A program made the translations under genes and the position numbers. DNA of 64,000 bases, from NCBI RefSeq assembly GCF_000725125.1, contig NZ_JFCB01000034.1, forward strand, positions 1-64,000, given 5' to 3'. This stretch comes from Streptomyces toyocaensis (GTDB taxonomy: Bacteria > Actinomycetota > Actinomycetes > Streptomycetales > Streptomycetaceae). A model generated the notes under the pieces. The model ran no database searches and had not been told where the DNA came from. It worked only from the letters and a program-made list of their open reading frames with translations. Position 1 is the stretch's first letter. Each line of letters begins with the position of its first letter. Of this stretch, positions 54,032 through 62,493 are shown piece after piece.

Positions 54032-54525
54032 GAAGACCTCGGGAAGTCCGGTGTGCCGCGGGGCCGCGGCACGAGCGAATGCGGGAGGCCTCCGCGTACG
54101 AGGCGCGGGTGTGGCCCTTGGTTCCAGTGGTTTGATCCATGACGCCGGTGAATGGTTGTCCCGCACCTCACGGAATTCTTATGTGAGGTGGATCACAAGG
54201 TGGATCGCTGGAATCGAGGCGGGCGGAGGAGGGCGAGGGGTGTCTGGGCCTGCTGCGGTCCCGTCGGCCGGCCCCGGGCGTCCCCGGGGGCCGGCCTTCT
54301 CTCGGGTGACCGGGCCGCTGTCCCCTGCCGCCCGGTCACGTGCCCGGAGCGAGGTCCCACGGCGTACGCACCATCCGTACGCCTCATCGCTCCGGTGAGC
54401 CACGCGTGGTTCTCCGTGCCTGCCCCCGGCCGGCACGGACACCGGTACCAACGAAGCTGCCGGGACACCGGTCACGCGCCGGACGGGTGAGAGACGGTGC
54501 GTACGTCCGTACCGGGAACGCGGAT
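54032..54525. other. Intergenic region between the surface-protein gene and the chorismate mutase gene
   Basis: About 490 bases without a gene. A hairpin at 54266-54296 probably ends the chorismate mutase transcript; the promoter of the surface-protein gene must lie near 54040-54200. Confidence 0.6.
54266..54296 (-). terminator. Terminator-like hairpin downstream of the chorismate mutase gene
   Basis: GGCCGGCCCC (54266-54275) / GGGGCCGGCC (54287-54296), 10-bp perfect stem with an 11-base loop. Confidence 0.55.
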
Positions 54526-54813
54526 TCAGATCCTGCCCCGGCACAGCTCCAGCAGGGTCATCGCCAGCGCGGTGCCCGGCCTGCCCAGGGCGTCCCGGTA
54601 GGTGGCGAGGATCTCCATCTCACGGGAGAGGTTCACGCGCCGGCCGCCCGAGGCGATCCGTTCCTTCTGGATGACGGCCGACACGGCCATCCGTTCCTGC
54701 ACGAGGCCGATGATCCGGTCGTCGAGCGCGTCGATCCGCTCGCGGGCGCCGGTGATCAGCTCGGCGGCCTCGGTCGTACGGGCGCCGGTCGTCTCGGTCG
54801 TGGTGGCGGTCAT
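54526..54813 (-). CDS. Chorismate mutase (AroQ type)
   Basis: 95 residues, all helical. Converts chorismate to prephenate for Phe and Tyr. The AroQ pattern is clear: 'ARERIDALDDRIIGLVQERM' with the Arg and Asp that contact chorismate, 'VIQKERI' with the active-site Lys, 'REMEILATYRDALG' and 'LLELCRGRI'. ATG 54813 follows GAGGAG. A leader peptide with Phe and Tyr codons and a strong hairpin lie upstream, suggesting attenuation by aromatic amino acids. Confidence 0.93.
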   Translation of the reverse strand: MTATTTETTGARTTEAAELITGARERIDALDDRIIGLVQERMAVSAVIQKERIASGGRRVNLSREMEILATYRDALGRPGTALAMTLLELCRGRI

Positions 54814-54876
54814 GCCGGGGCTCCTCGATGAGTGAGTGGAGGCGGCGCCCCGGAGCGGCGAGGTCCGGAGGAAACG

Positions 54877-54913
54877 CCAGGCGCCCCGGACCTTGTCGGC
54901 CCGGGGCGCCTGG
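54877..54913 (-). promoter_or_regulatory. Probable attenuator hairpin before the chorismate mutase gene
   Basis: A 13-bp perfect stem CCAGGCGCCCCGG (54877-54889) / CCGGGGCGCCTGG (54901-54913) with an 11-base loop, 20 bases after the leader-peptide stop and 63 bases before the gene. A second hairpin (54950-54971) lies within the leader coding region. Confidence 0.7.
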
Positions 54914-54932
54914 GAAGTCGCTTGTCAGTTGC

Positions 54933-55004
54933 TCAAGCAGCACGACCATGGCAGCCGGTGGGCCGGTTGCCATAGGTAAAGAGGAAGGCCGGGTGCGTGA
55001 GCAT
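54933..55004 (-). CDS. Putative leader peptide of the chorismate mutase gene
   Basis: A 23-codon open frame from ATG 55004 to TGA 54933: 'MLTHPAFLFTYGNRPTGCHG' then 'RAA'. It carries two Phe and one Tyr within five codons, just upstream of a hairpin (54950-54971), the geometry of amino-acid-sensing attenuators. Ribosome stalling at these codons during Phe or Tyr starvation would favour expression of chorismate mutase. Inferred from sequence; the ribosome site before the ATG is weak. Confidence 0.55.
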   Translation of the reverse strand: MLTHPAFLFTYGNRPTGCHGRAA

Positions 55005-55078
55005 GGAGCCAGTATGCCCGGCCCGCCGCGGCTGTCCAACGCGGGCCGCATGGTGAGACGGCGGCGTGGCCGGTCACT

Positions 55079-55114
55079 GTTCCCCGGCCCGTTCCCCGGC
55101 CCGTTCCCCGGCCC
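55079..55114. repeat. 12-bp tandem repeat, three units, upstream of guaA
   Basis: GTTCCCCGGCCC three times in a row (55079, 55091, 55103), perfect. It lies 74 bases before guaA, in its likely promoter/leader. Confidence 0.9.
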
Positions 55115-55187
55115 GGGACGTGGCCCGCCGCCACCTCGGTAGAATCGGGAGGCACAAGACCCCCGCCCCACCGCCGGAAGGCACCTC

Positions 55188-56768
55188 GTGTCATCAGCGA
55201 CTCCCGCTGCCAACGCGCCCGACACCGTTCTGGTCGTCGACTTCGGCGCGCAGTACGCCCAGCTCATCGCCCGTCGCGTCCGCGAGGCGCGGGTCTACAG
55301 CGAGATCGTGCCGAGCACCATGCCGGTCGCGGAGATGCTCGCCAAGAACCCGGCGGCGATCATCCTCTCCGGCGGCCCCTCGTCCGTGTACGAGGAGGGT
55401 GCCCCCCGCCTCGACCGGCAGATCTTCGAGGCCGGCGTCCCCGTCTTCGGCATGTGCTACGGCTTCCAGCTCATGGCCCAGAGCCTGGGCGGCCAGGTGG
55501 ACAACACCGGCGCCCGTGAGTACGGCCGGACGGATCTGCACGTCTCCCGGACCTCCTCCACCCTCTTCGAGGGCACCCCGGGCGAGCAGGCGGTCTGGAT
55601 GTCGCACGGCGACGCCTGCTCCGCCGCCCCCGAGGGCTTCACCGTCACGGCCTCCACGGACGTGGTCCCGGTCGCCGCCTTCGAGAACGACGACAAGAAG
55701 CTCTACGGCGTCCAGTACCACCCCGAGGTCATGCACTCCACGCACGGGCAGCAGGTGCTGGAGCACTTCCTGTACCGGGGCGCGGGCCTCGCCCCGGACT
55801 GGACCACGGGCAACGTGATCGAGGAGCAGGTCGCCGCGATCCGCGAGCAGGTCGGCGACAGGCGCGCCATCTGCGGTCTGTCCGGCGGTGTGGACTCCGC
55901 GGTCGCCGCGGCCCTCGTCCAGAAGGCCATCGGCTCCCAGCTGACCTGCGTGTACGTCGACCACGGCCTGATGCGCAAGGGCGAGACCGAGCAGGTCGAG
56001 AAGGACTTCGTCGCCGCCACCGGCGTCCAGCTCAAGGTCGTGGACGCGGAGGAGAGGTTCCTCACCGCGCTCAAGGGCGTCTCCGACCCCGAGGAGAAGC
56101 GGAAGATCATCGGCCGGGAGTTCATCCGGGTCTTCGAGCAGGCCCAGGCCGAGATCATCGCGGACGAGGGCCCGGCGGTGGAGTTCCTCGTCCAGGGCAC
56201 CCTCTACCCGGACGTCGTCGAGTCCGGCGGCGGCACCGGCACCGCCAACATCAAGTCCCACCACAACGTGGGCGGCCTCCCCGAGGACCTCGAGTTCCAG
56301 CTGATCGAGCCGCTGCGCAAGCTGTTCAAGGACGAGGTCCGCATGGTCGGCCAGGAGCTCGGCCTGCCGGAGGAGATCGTCCAGCGCCAGCCGTTCCCCG
56401 GCCCCGGCCTCGGCATCCGGATCGTCGGCGAGGTCACCAAGGAGCGGCTCGACCTGCTCCGCGAGGCCGACGCCATCGCCCGTGAGGAGCTGACCGCCGC
56501 CGGGCTCGACCGGGACATCTGGCAGTGCCCGGTCGTCCTGCTCGCTGACGTGCGCTCGGTGGGTGTCCAGGGCGACGGCCGCACCTACGGTCACCCGATC
56601 GTGCTGCGCCCGGTCTCCAGCGAGGACGCCATGACCGCCGACTGGTCACGGTTGCCCTACGACGTCCTCGCGAAGATCTCGACCCGCATCACCAACGAGG
56701 TGCGGGACGTCAACCGGGTCGTCCTCGACGTCACTTCCAAGCCGCCGGGGACCATCGAGTGGGAGTAG
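55188..56768 (+). CDS. guaA: GMP synthase (glutamine-hydrolysing)
   Basis: 526 residues, GTG 55188 with GGAAGG upstream. Amidates XMP to GMP using glutamine and ATP. The class I glutaminase (about 12-205) has the nucleophile Cys in 'FGMCYGFQLMAQSLGG' and the His/Glu pair in 'YGVQYHPEVMHS'. The ATP pyrophosphatase domain has the P-loop 'CGLSGGVDSAVAAAL' (about 227), and the C-terminal dimerisation domain includes 'RQPFPGPGLGIRIVGEV' and ends 'KPPGTIEWE', all complete. Works after guaB. Confidence 0.98.
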   Translation: MSSATPAANAPDTVLVVDFGAQYAQLIARRVREARVYSEIVPSTMPVAEMLAKNPAAIILSGGPSSVYEEGAPRLDRQIFEAGVPVFGMCYGFQLMAQSLGGQVDNTGAREYGRTDLHVSRTSSTLFEGTPGEQAVWMSHGDACSAAPEGFTVTASTDVVPVAAFENDDKKLYGVQYHPEVMHSTHGQQVLEHFLYRGAGLAPDWTTGNVIEEQVAAIREQVGDRRAICGLSGGVDSAVAAALVQKAIGSQLTCVYVDHGLMRKGETEQVEKDFVAATGVQLKVVDAEERFLTALKGVSDPEEKRKIIGREFIRVFEQAQAEIIADEGPAVEFLVQGTLYPDVVESGGGTGTANIKSHHNVGGLPEDLEFQLIEPLRKLFKDEVRMVGQELGLPEEIVQRQPFPGPGLGIRIVGEVTKERLDLLREADAIAREELTAAGLDRDIWQCPVVLLADVRSVGVQGDGRTYGHPIVLRPVSSEDAMTADWSRLPYDVLAKISTRITNEVRDVNRVVLDVTSKPPGTIEWE

Positions 56769-56777
56769 TCCCCACCG

Positions 56778-57269
56778 TCAGGTCCGTCTGAGGACGCGCA
56801 CCGGCTCTCCGGGCTTCCAGACGTGGACGACGAGGTACTTCTCGTCCTCGACGAAGGTCCGTACGACCTCCGTCAGCTCGGTGCGGAAGAGGTGGAACGG
56901 CTCCGGCGGTTCCACCTCTTCGGCGTACCTGGCCCGGGTCCGCGTGTCCTCGCCGGGGATCTCGACCGCCCGGCCGCTGATCCGGACGTCGCCGCCGCCC
57001 ATGCCGGTGCCCTCTCCCGGGTTCGCCTGGAGCGCGAAGCGCGGGTCGCGGCGCAGGTCGAGCGCCTTGAGCGAGTCGGGCATCATGCCGAACCAGAGCT
57101 CGCCGTCGAGGAAGCGGACCTCCAGGCCCGTGGTGCGCGGTGAGCCGTCCCTGCGCAGCGTCGCGAGGACATGGTGGGTGTACGCGGCGAAACGCTCCTC
57201 GACGGTCTTCGCCAGCTCGGGTTCGGCAGCGGTGAAGACGCCCCAGTTCGTGCCGGTGTGGGTGCTCAT
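56778..57269 (-). CDS. PPOX-class (pyridoxamine-5'-phosphate-oxidase-like) protein
   Basis: 163 residues from ATG 57269 ('MSTHTGTNWG'). The split-barrel FMN/F420-binding fold is seen in 'HHVLATLRRDGSPRTTGLEV', 'ELWFGMMPDSLKALDLRRDP' and 'DVRISGRAVEI'. Such proteins bind flavin, F420 or haem; substrate unknown. Convergent with guaA, with 9 bases between the stops. Confidence 0.9.
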   Translation of the reverse strand: MSTHTGTNWGVFTAAEPELAKTVEERFAAYTHHVLATLRRDGSPRTTGLEVRFLDGELWFGMMPDSLKALDLRRDPRFALQANPGEGTGMGGGDVRISGRAVEIPGEDTRTRARYAEEVEPPEPFHLFRTELTEVVRTFVEDEKYLVVHVWKPGEPVRVLRRT

Positions 57270-57442
57270 CCGGACAGTGTGGCGCGGATACCGGACACCT
57301 TGTGTCGGGTATCCGTGACGGATGCCCGGACGGTGGGGTACCCGCACTGTGCCGGCCGTCCGGCGTTACGGAACGGAGCTGTCGTCCGGCGCGCCCCGCC
57401 GGTAACTTCCGCCCCGTACGCACACCCCCCGCGGGAGGACTC

Positions 57443-58237
57443 ATGCACGGGCCCACGCCGCCCCTGCCGCTGCCCACCGACAAGCTGCGCTTCGCCATGC
57501 CGCCCATGCACGAATCGGTCGAGGACGAGCGCCGGCACCGCAAGGAACGGCTCGCGGGCGCGCTGCGGCTGTTCGGGCGACTCGGCTTCGAGGACGGAGT
57601 CTCGGGGCACATCACCGCACGTGACCCGGAGTTCAGCGACTGCTTCTGGGTCAACCCGTTCGGCATGCCCTTCCGGCACGTCAGCGTGAGCGACCTGGTC
57701 CTTGCCAACCGGGACGGCCAGGTCGTCGAGGGCGGCCACCACGTCAACCAGGCCGCGTTCACCGTGCACGCCCAGGTGCACGCGGCCCGGCCCGACGTCG
57801 TCGCCGTCGCCCACTGCCACTCCGTGCACGGGCGCGCCCTCGCCGCCCTCGGCGACCTGCTGGACCCCATCACGCAGGAGAGCTGCGCCTTCTACGAGGA
57901 CCACGCCCTCTACGACGCCTACAGCGGTGTCACCGTCGACGCCGAGGAGGGGCGGCGGATCGCCGGGGTGCTCGGCTCCCGCAAGGCGCTGGTGCTGCGC
58001 AACCACGGGCTGCTCACCGTGGGGGACTCGGTGGACGCGGCGGCCTGGTGGTTCGTGACGATGGAGCGGTCCTGTCAGGTGCAGCTCGCCGCGAGGGCGG
58101 CGGGCCGGCCCGTCCTCATCGACCACCGGCAGGCGGTCGCCACGCGGGAGCAGCTCGGCGGCGACCTCGTGGCGTGGATCAACTACCAGCCGATGTGGCA
58201 GGAGATCACCCGGAGCGAGCCGGATCTGCTGAGCTGA
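57443..58237 (+). CDS. Class II aldolase/adducin family protein
   Basis: 264 residues from ATG 57443, after GGGAGGA. The zinc-binding His residues are in 'VAHCHSVHGRAL' and 'LRNHGLLTVG', with Glu in 'ITQESCAFYEDH'; 'GVSGHITARDPEFSDCFWVN' forms the usual N-terminal phosphate loop. Members cleave or epimerise sugar phosphates, or act on other hydroxy acids; the substrate cannot be told. Divergent from the PPOX gene, with 173 bases between starts. Confidence 0.9.
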   Translation: MHGPTPPLPLPTDKLRFAMPPMHESVEDERRHRKERLAGALRLFGRLGFEDGVSGHITARDPEFSDCFWVNPFGMPFRHVSVSDLVLANRDGQVVEGGHHVNQAAFTVHAQVHAARPDVVAVAHCHSVHGRALAALGDLLDPITQESCAFYEDHALYDAYSGVTVDAEEGRRIAGVLGSRKALVLRNHGLLTVGDSVDAAAWWFVTMERSCQVQLAARAAGRPVLIDHRQAVATREQLGGDLVAWINYQPMWQEITRSEPDLLS

Positions 58238-58448
58238 GTGCGGGTGGTCAACCCCGCGCCCTGAAATTCACCCGCACGGACCGGTCCCGCAGGACGGGAC
58301 GGGCGGGTTGTAGGGCACAATTCGCTCTCGTCACAGGGGAGTTGTGCGGCGGTCGTCCGTGGTCGTCGGTGGTGTTCGGCGGCGGTGATCGTCGTGGGGT
58401 CGTGGCTGGGTCGTGGTGGTCGACGGTGGGGAAGGGCGGGCTTCGGGC

Positions 58449-59729
58449 GTGGCGGTGCAGGAGGCGAGGCAGGGCGGCGCGCAGGCGGGCCCGCACGAGG
58501 GTGGCTGCACCTGCGGGGACTGTCCGCACGGGGCGCGTGAGGGGCATCGGCGTGCGGTCGCCGCGTTTCTGCTGAAGCGCGACGAGTTCGCGGCCGGGCA
58601 GGGGGTGCCGGCCGCGGTGGCCCACTCCCCCTCGGCCTCCCGTCAGTGGGTCTCGGAGGAACTGACCCAGGCCGCGGAGGCCGTTGCCGAGCGGGGACGG
58701 GCCGAGGGCGCGGCGTGGCTGGAACGGCTGTGGCAGCGCACGGCGGTGGTGATCTGGGCGACGGTGGTCCTGTTGCTCCTCGGTCAGGCGCTCACGGCGA
58801 TCGGTGCGGGGTGGACCGTCGCGCGTACCGCCGGGCTGCTGGCCGCGCTGCTGGTGGCCGGGGCACTGACCGCCGCGTCGTGGTTCCACCGGGCCCGTGG
58901 GGGAGCGCTGGCGCCGCTGATCGGGGAGGACAACCGGCTCTCCACGTCCCGTGCGGTGGCCGGGGGCTGGGTGCTGTTCCTGGCGTTCGCGGTGCTCGTC
59001 CTGGTGGGGCAGTTGGCGGCCGCCTCCGGGAACCGGGAGCGGGATGCGCTGATCGACGGGCTCGAACTGGCCCGCGCCGCGGGCGTGGTGACCGTGCTGG
59101 CCGTGGTCTGCGGGATCGCCGTGCTGGTGCGGCGGGTCGTGGGGCTGCGGGTGCAGGGGCAGCGGCTGCAGAAGGTGCGGGCGCACCGGCCCAGGGCGGC
59201 GGATCTGCTGACCGACGACGGCGGACGGGGGAGTTTCGCCGACATCCAGTACGTCGTGATCAGCGGTGTCGCTCTGGCGTTCGCGGCGGTGCGGCTGGCC
59301 CGGCAGCCGGATCAGGTGCCGGATCTGCCGTGGGGGCTGGCGGTGGTCGTGCTGGTGTCGGCGGGGACGTATCTCGCGGGGAAGTACGCGGAGGGCGGGC
59401 GCCCGGTGATCCTTTCGGTGGTGCGGGCGCGCGAGGCGGGTGATCTGGACGCGCCGATCCGTACCGGTGACGACATCGAGATCCGGGGGGCCGGGTTCGT
59501 GCCGGTGGGGGCGCAGGGGGCTGATCGGTTGTCACGGATGGTGGTGCGGGTGGGGGCGGTGCATGTGCATGTGCCGCTGGTGCCGGTCACGGGCGGGTTC
59601 GACAACCCGACGGACGCGCTGCTGACGGTGCCGGTGCCCGCGGAGGTCGAGCCCGGGCGGGTGGACGTACAGGTGGTCACGGCAGCGGGCGTGGAGACGA
59701 ACCGGTACACGATCGACGTGACGGAGTAG
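58449..59729 (+). CDS. Multi-pass membrane protein with C-terminal beta domain
   Basis: 426 residues from GTG 58449 (GGGAAGGG upstream); GTG 58413 is an alternative. The N terminus has a Cys cluster 'GCTCGDCPHGAREGHRR' that could bind zinc. Five or six membrane helices lie at about 98-300 ('AVVIWATVVLLLLGQAL', 'GLLAALLVAGALTAASW', 'GWVLFLAFAVLVLVGQL', 'VVTVLAVVCGIAVLVRR', 'VVISGVALAFAAVRL', 'LAVVVLVSAGTYLAGKYAEG'). The C-terminal ~100 residues ('DIEIRGAGFVPVGAQG' to 'VQVVTAAGVETNRYTIDV') look like an IPT/TIG-type Ig domain. Family function unknown. It is preceded by GGTCGT-rich repeats at 58345-58430. Confidence 0.8.
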   Translation: MAVQEARQGGAQAGPHEGGCTCGDCPHGAREGHRRAVAAFLLKRDEFAAGQGVPAAVAHSPSASRQWVSEELTQAAEAVAERGRAEGAAWLERLWQRTAVVIWATVVLLLLGQALTAIGAGWTVARTAGLLAALLVAGALTAASWFHRARGGALAPLIGEDNRLSTSRAVAGGWVLFLAFAVLVLVGQLAAASGNRERDALIDGLELARAAGVVTVLAVVCGIAVLVRRVVGLRVQGQRLQKVRAHRPRAADLLTDDGGRGSFADIQYVVISGVALAFAAVRLARQPDQVPDLPWGLAVVVLVSAGTYLAGKYAEGGRPVILSVVRAREAGDLDAPIRTGDDIEIRGAGFVPVGAQGADRLSRMVVRVGAVHVHVPLVPVTGGFDNPTDALLTVPVPAEVEPGRVDVQVVTAAGVETNRYTIDVTE

Positions 59730-60181
59730 GTCGTAGGCCTGCGGTGGGGGTGCGCGGGGGTGCGCGTGGCGCCTTCGGGTGGTGGGTGGGGGTCGGGTCA
59801 GGGGTGTCCGTCCTCGGACCGGCGCGACCGGGTCGCCCGGTGGAGGTGCGGGGTGCTGACTCGCACCAGCCGCTGCGGGCGCACACCCCCGCCCCGCCCC
59901 CTTCCCGCCGTAGGCGCCTGCCGGCCGCCCCGCCGCCGCTTCCGCGGGCAGTCGTGCCGCTGGGGCGATGGGGGAGAGTGGGCGCGACGGCACCCCGTAG
60001 GCGCGGGGCCGCGCAGCCCCCGGCCGCCCCCAGCGCCGGGGTGAGTCGTGAGGGTGTCGCACGGAAACCCCGTTCCGGTCCACCGAGGAAAAGCCCGTGC
60101 AGAGGGTTGAGCCGCGATCATTCGTCATACGTATGGTCTTTGGGGAGGCCCCGGCGCGGCAGTGAAGGGCGGCACACAGCG
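59730..60181. other. Intergenic region before doxX
   Basis: About 450 bases, very GC-rich, with no gene I accept on either strand and no clear terminator. The doxX promoter probably lies near 60100-60160, where the base composition falls ('TCATACGTATGG'). Confidence 0.5.
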
Positions 60182-60715
60182 ATGACTCACGGGATGCGCA
60201 CGCACACGCACCACCCCCCGCACCTCGACGGCGACAGGGACTGGCGGGACACCGCCACCCGCTACGCCCTCGTGCCCCTGCGGATCTTCCTCGGCATCAC
60301 CTTTCTCTACGCCGGCCTGGACAAACTGACGGACAGCGCCTTCATGAAGGACGCCGGCGCCGGTTCCATCGGCGACATGATGCGCGTCGTCCGGGACTCC
60401 TCCGCCATCCCCGCGATGGTCGACATGGCGCTGAAGAGCCCCGTCGCCTTCGGCTACGCCATGGCCCTGGGGGAGCTGGCCGTCGGGATCGGTGCCCTGC
60501 TCGGTCTGCTCACCCGCCTGGCCGCCCTCGGGGGCGCGCTGATCTCCCTCAGCCTGTGGCTGACCGTGAGCTGGGCCGCCGATCCCTACTACTACGGCAA
60601 CGACCTCCCGTACCTCATGGGCTGGATCCCGCTGGTGCTGGCGGGCGCCCCGCTGCTGTCCCTGGACGCCGCCCTTCGAGCGCGGCGACGTCAGCGGACG
60701 GGTGACTACCGGTAG
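60182..60715 (+). CDS. DoxX family membrane protein
   Basis: 177 residues with four membrane helices ('LVPLRIFLGITFLYAGLDKL', 'FGYAMALGELAVGIGALLGL', 'LAALGGALISLSLWLTVSWA', 'YLMGWIPLVLAGAPLLSLDA'). DoxX-family proteins are quinone- or redox-linked membrane proteins; in mycobacteria one acts with SodA in oxidative-stress resistance. A His-rich N terminus ('MTHGMRTHTHHPPH') precedes helix 1. ATG 60182. Convergent with the small membrane protein gene. Confidence 0.9.
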   Translation: MTHGMRTHTHHPPHLDGDRDWRDTATRYALVPLRIFLGITFLYAGLDKLTDSAFMKDAGAGSIGDMMRVVRDSSAIPAMVDMALKSPVAFGYAMALGELAVGIGALLGLLTRLAALGGALISLSLWLTVSWAADPYYYGNDLPYLMGWIPLVLAGAPLLSLDAALRARRRQRTGDYR

Positions 60716-60722
60716 CTCCACG

Positions 60723-60938
60723 TCACGCCGTGGGGCGCGCCCTGTCGCGGCGGCCGCGTACGCGGCCGGTCAGGAAACCCACCGCGCCGGCCAGACAGAG
60801 CCCGCCCGTGACGACCGGGATCACCACGAACCACGGGGTCTCCCAGGCGCCGCCCGCGTCGCCGCCGTAGATCACCGCGGCGAGGGTGAGGAACGTGCCG
60901 GCGACCAGCCTGCCGGGCTGGAACTCATGACGTAGCAC
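60723..60938 (-). CDS. Small two-helix membrane protein
   Basis: 71 residues from GTG 60938, overlapping the end of the PspC gene by 14 bases, so probably translated with it. Two hydrophobic helices ('LVAGTFLTLAAVIYGGD', 'WFVVIPVVTGGLCLAGAVGF') and a basic tail. Function not known; a conserved companion of the PspC gene in Streptomyces is possible. Confidence 0.72.
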   Translation of the reverse strand: MLRHEFQPGRLVAGTFLTLAAVIYGGDAGGAWETPWFVVIPVVTGGLCLAGAVGFLTGRVRGRRDRARPTA

Positions 60939-62316
60939 GGCTCACCTCCGCCTGTCCCGCTCCGACCTGGAGCTCGATGTCGAGCGTGCCTGCCTGCTCG
61001 GCGCCGGCGGGCGGTTCCAGGGTCACCTTCTTGTGCTTGCCCGGAGCCACGTCCACGTCCTTCTGTTGGTCACCCGGCAACTGGATGTCGCCCACACCCA
61101 CGTCGATGCTCAGCCTCACGGTCACGTCCCGGGGCACGATCACGTGGATCCGGCCCAGGCCGACATCGGCCCGTGTGGAGACGGTGTCGTCCGCGGGGAC
61201 GCGTATCGCGGACAGGTCCAGCTCGCCCTCGCCCGCTCCGAGGTCGTAGACCGGACGTATCTGCGCGACCGAGGTGGGCTCCCACGTCGTGCGGGTCCAG
61301 TCGGTGCCGATGTCCCGGGGCACGGCCGTCGCGCCGGCGAGCAGGCCCGCCGTGATGACCGCCAGGATGATCGATCCCGCCCCCGTGCGGCCGAGGAACG
61401 CGCTGACGGCCACGCCGAGACCGAAGACGGCGAGCGCACAGGCGAGACCGGTCTGCAGGCTGGTGCCGAGAGGGTGCGCCTCCCACGTCAGGCCGGTGCC
61501 GAGACCGGCCGCGAGCAGGGCGAGAAGGAAGATCCGGCCGCCGATCGCGCGGGGGCCGCGCGGCTTCGGCGGCCGCGGGAGCGGTGCGTACGTCCTGTCG
61601 CGGACGCCGGCGCGGGAGTCGAGGCCGATGTTGACCGCGGCGGCGATGTCCAGGTCCCGGGAGTCCCGGGGGCCCCACAGGTAGCCCGTGCCGCCGACGT
61701 GGGTGCCGTCCTTGACGATGGGGTCGCGCCACCATGAGGGGAAGGCGGTGGGGGCGGGCGGTGCCTGGGGCTCCGGCGGTGCGTCGGCGACGGCCTGGGC
61801 GGCGATGTGGTCGGGGCCGGGCGCGCCGCGCCGCCGCGACCAGTACCCGGCACCGGCGAGCAGCAGGGAGAGTATGACGGCGAAGCTCAGCACGCCGTCG
61901 TTGTTCAGCATGGTGAGGAAGACGCCGCAGCCGACCAGGGCGAACAGCACGGCCGTCAGGGTGTGGCCGTCGACCCGGCCGGTCAGCAGCCGGCGGATCT
62001 CGTTCTCCTCCTGGTCGTCGTAGGGGACGAAGAGCCAGGCGAAGCCGTAGAAGATGAGGCCGATGCCGCCGGTGGCGGACAGGACCGCGAGCGTGATCCG
62101 GAAGATCACCGGGTCCATGTCGCACTGCCTGCCGAGCCCCGCGCACACCCCGCCCAGCATCTGGTGCCGGCGGTCGCGCCGGAAGCGCTCGCCCGCGTGC
62201 GCCGGGTCGGTGTCGCCGGCAGGCTCCCGCGGCGCGGCGGTCGCCTCCTCCCTCTCGGGCGCGCCCGAGCCGGAGGCGGGTCCCGGACCCGTCGCGGCGT
62301 GCTGGTGATCGGTCAT
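60925..62316 (-). CDS. PspC-domain membrane protein with LiaF-like C terminus
   Basis: 463 residues. A disordered N terminus is followed by a PspC domain (about 45-105, 'RRHQMLGGVCAGLGRQCDMD', 'PVIFRITLAVLSATGGIGLI'), further membrane helices (to about 330) and an extracytoplasmic beta-helix-like C terminus ('SVSTRADVGLGRIHVIVPRD', 'VGVGDIQLPG') like LiaF. PspC proteins sense envelope stress. It is divergent from a PspC-histidine kinase gene 177 bases away; the set resembles a PspC/LiaF-type stress system. Confidence 0.92.
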   Translation of the reverse strand: MTDHQHAATGPGPASGSGAPEREEATAAPREPAGDTDPAHAGERFRRDRRHQMLGGVCAGLGRQCDMDPVIFRITLAVLSATGGIGLIFYGFAWLFVPYDDQEENEIRRLLTGRVDGHTLTAVLFALVGCGVFLTMLNNDGVLSFAVILSLLLAGAGYWSRRRGAPGPDHIAAQAVADAPPEPQAPPAPTAFPSWWRDPIVKDGTHVGGTGYLWGPRDSRDLDIAAAVNIGLDSRAGVRDRTYAPLPRPPKPRGPRAIGGRIFLLALLAAGLGTGLTWEAHPLGTSLQTGLACALAVFGLGVAVSAFLGRTGAGSIILAVITAGLLAGATAVPRDIGTDWTRTTWEPTSVAQIRPVYDLGAGEGELDLSAIRVPADDTVSTRADVGLGRIHVIVPRDVTVRLSIDVGVGDIQLPGDQQKDVDVAPGKHKKVTLEPPAGAEQAGTLDIELQVGAGQAEVSRATS

Positions 62317-62493
62317 GGGTCCATGGTGACGGGCGAGCCGCCGTGGCGGCAGTCGGCACGACCCTGGCCGGACCCTGATATCGGTCCCTGAGGGGGCCGG
62401 GGGAGCGTTCGAAGGGCCGGGGTGTGGAGATCAGGGGAGTCTCCGGGGCCGACCCTGATGCTCCGGCGATGCACGCGTGTGACCATCGTTGGC

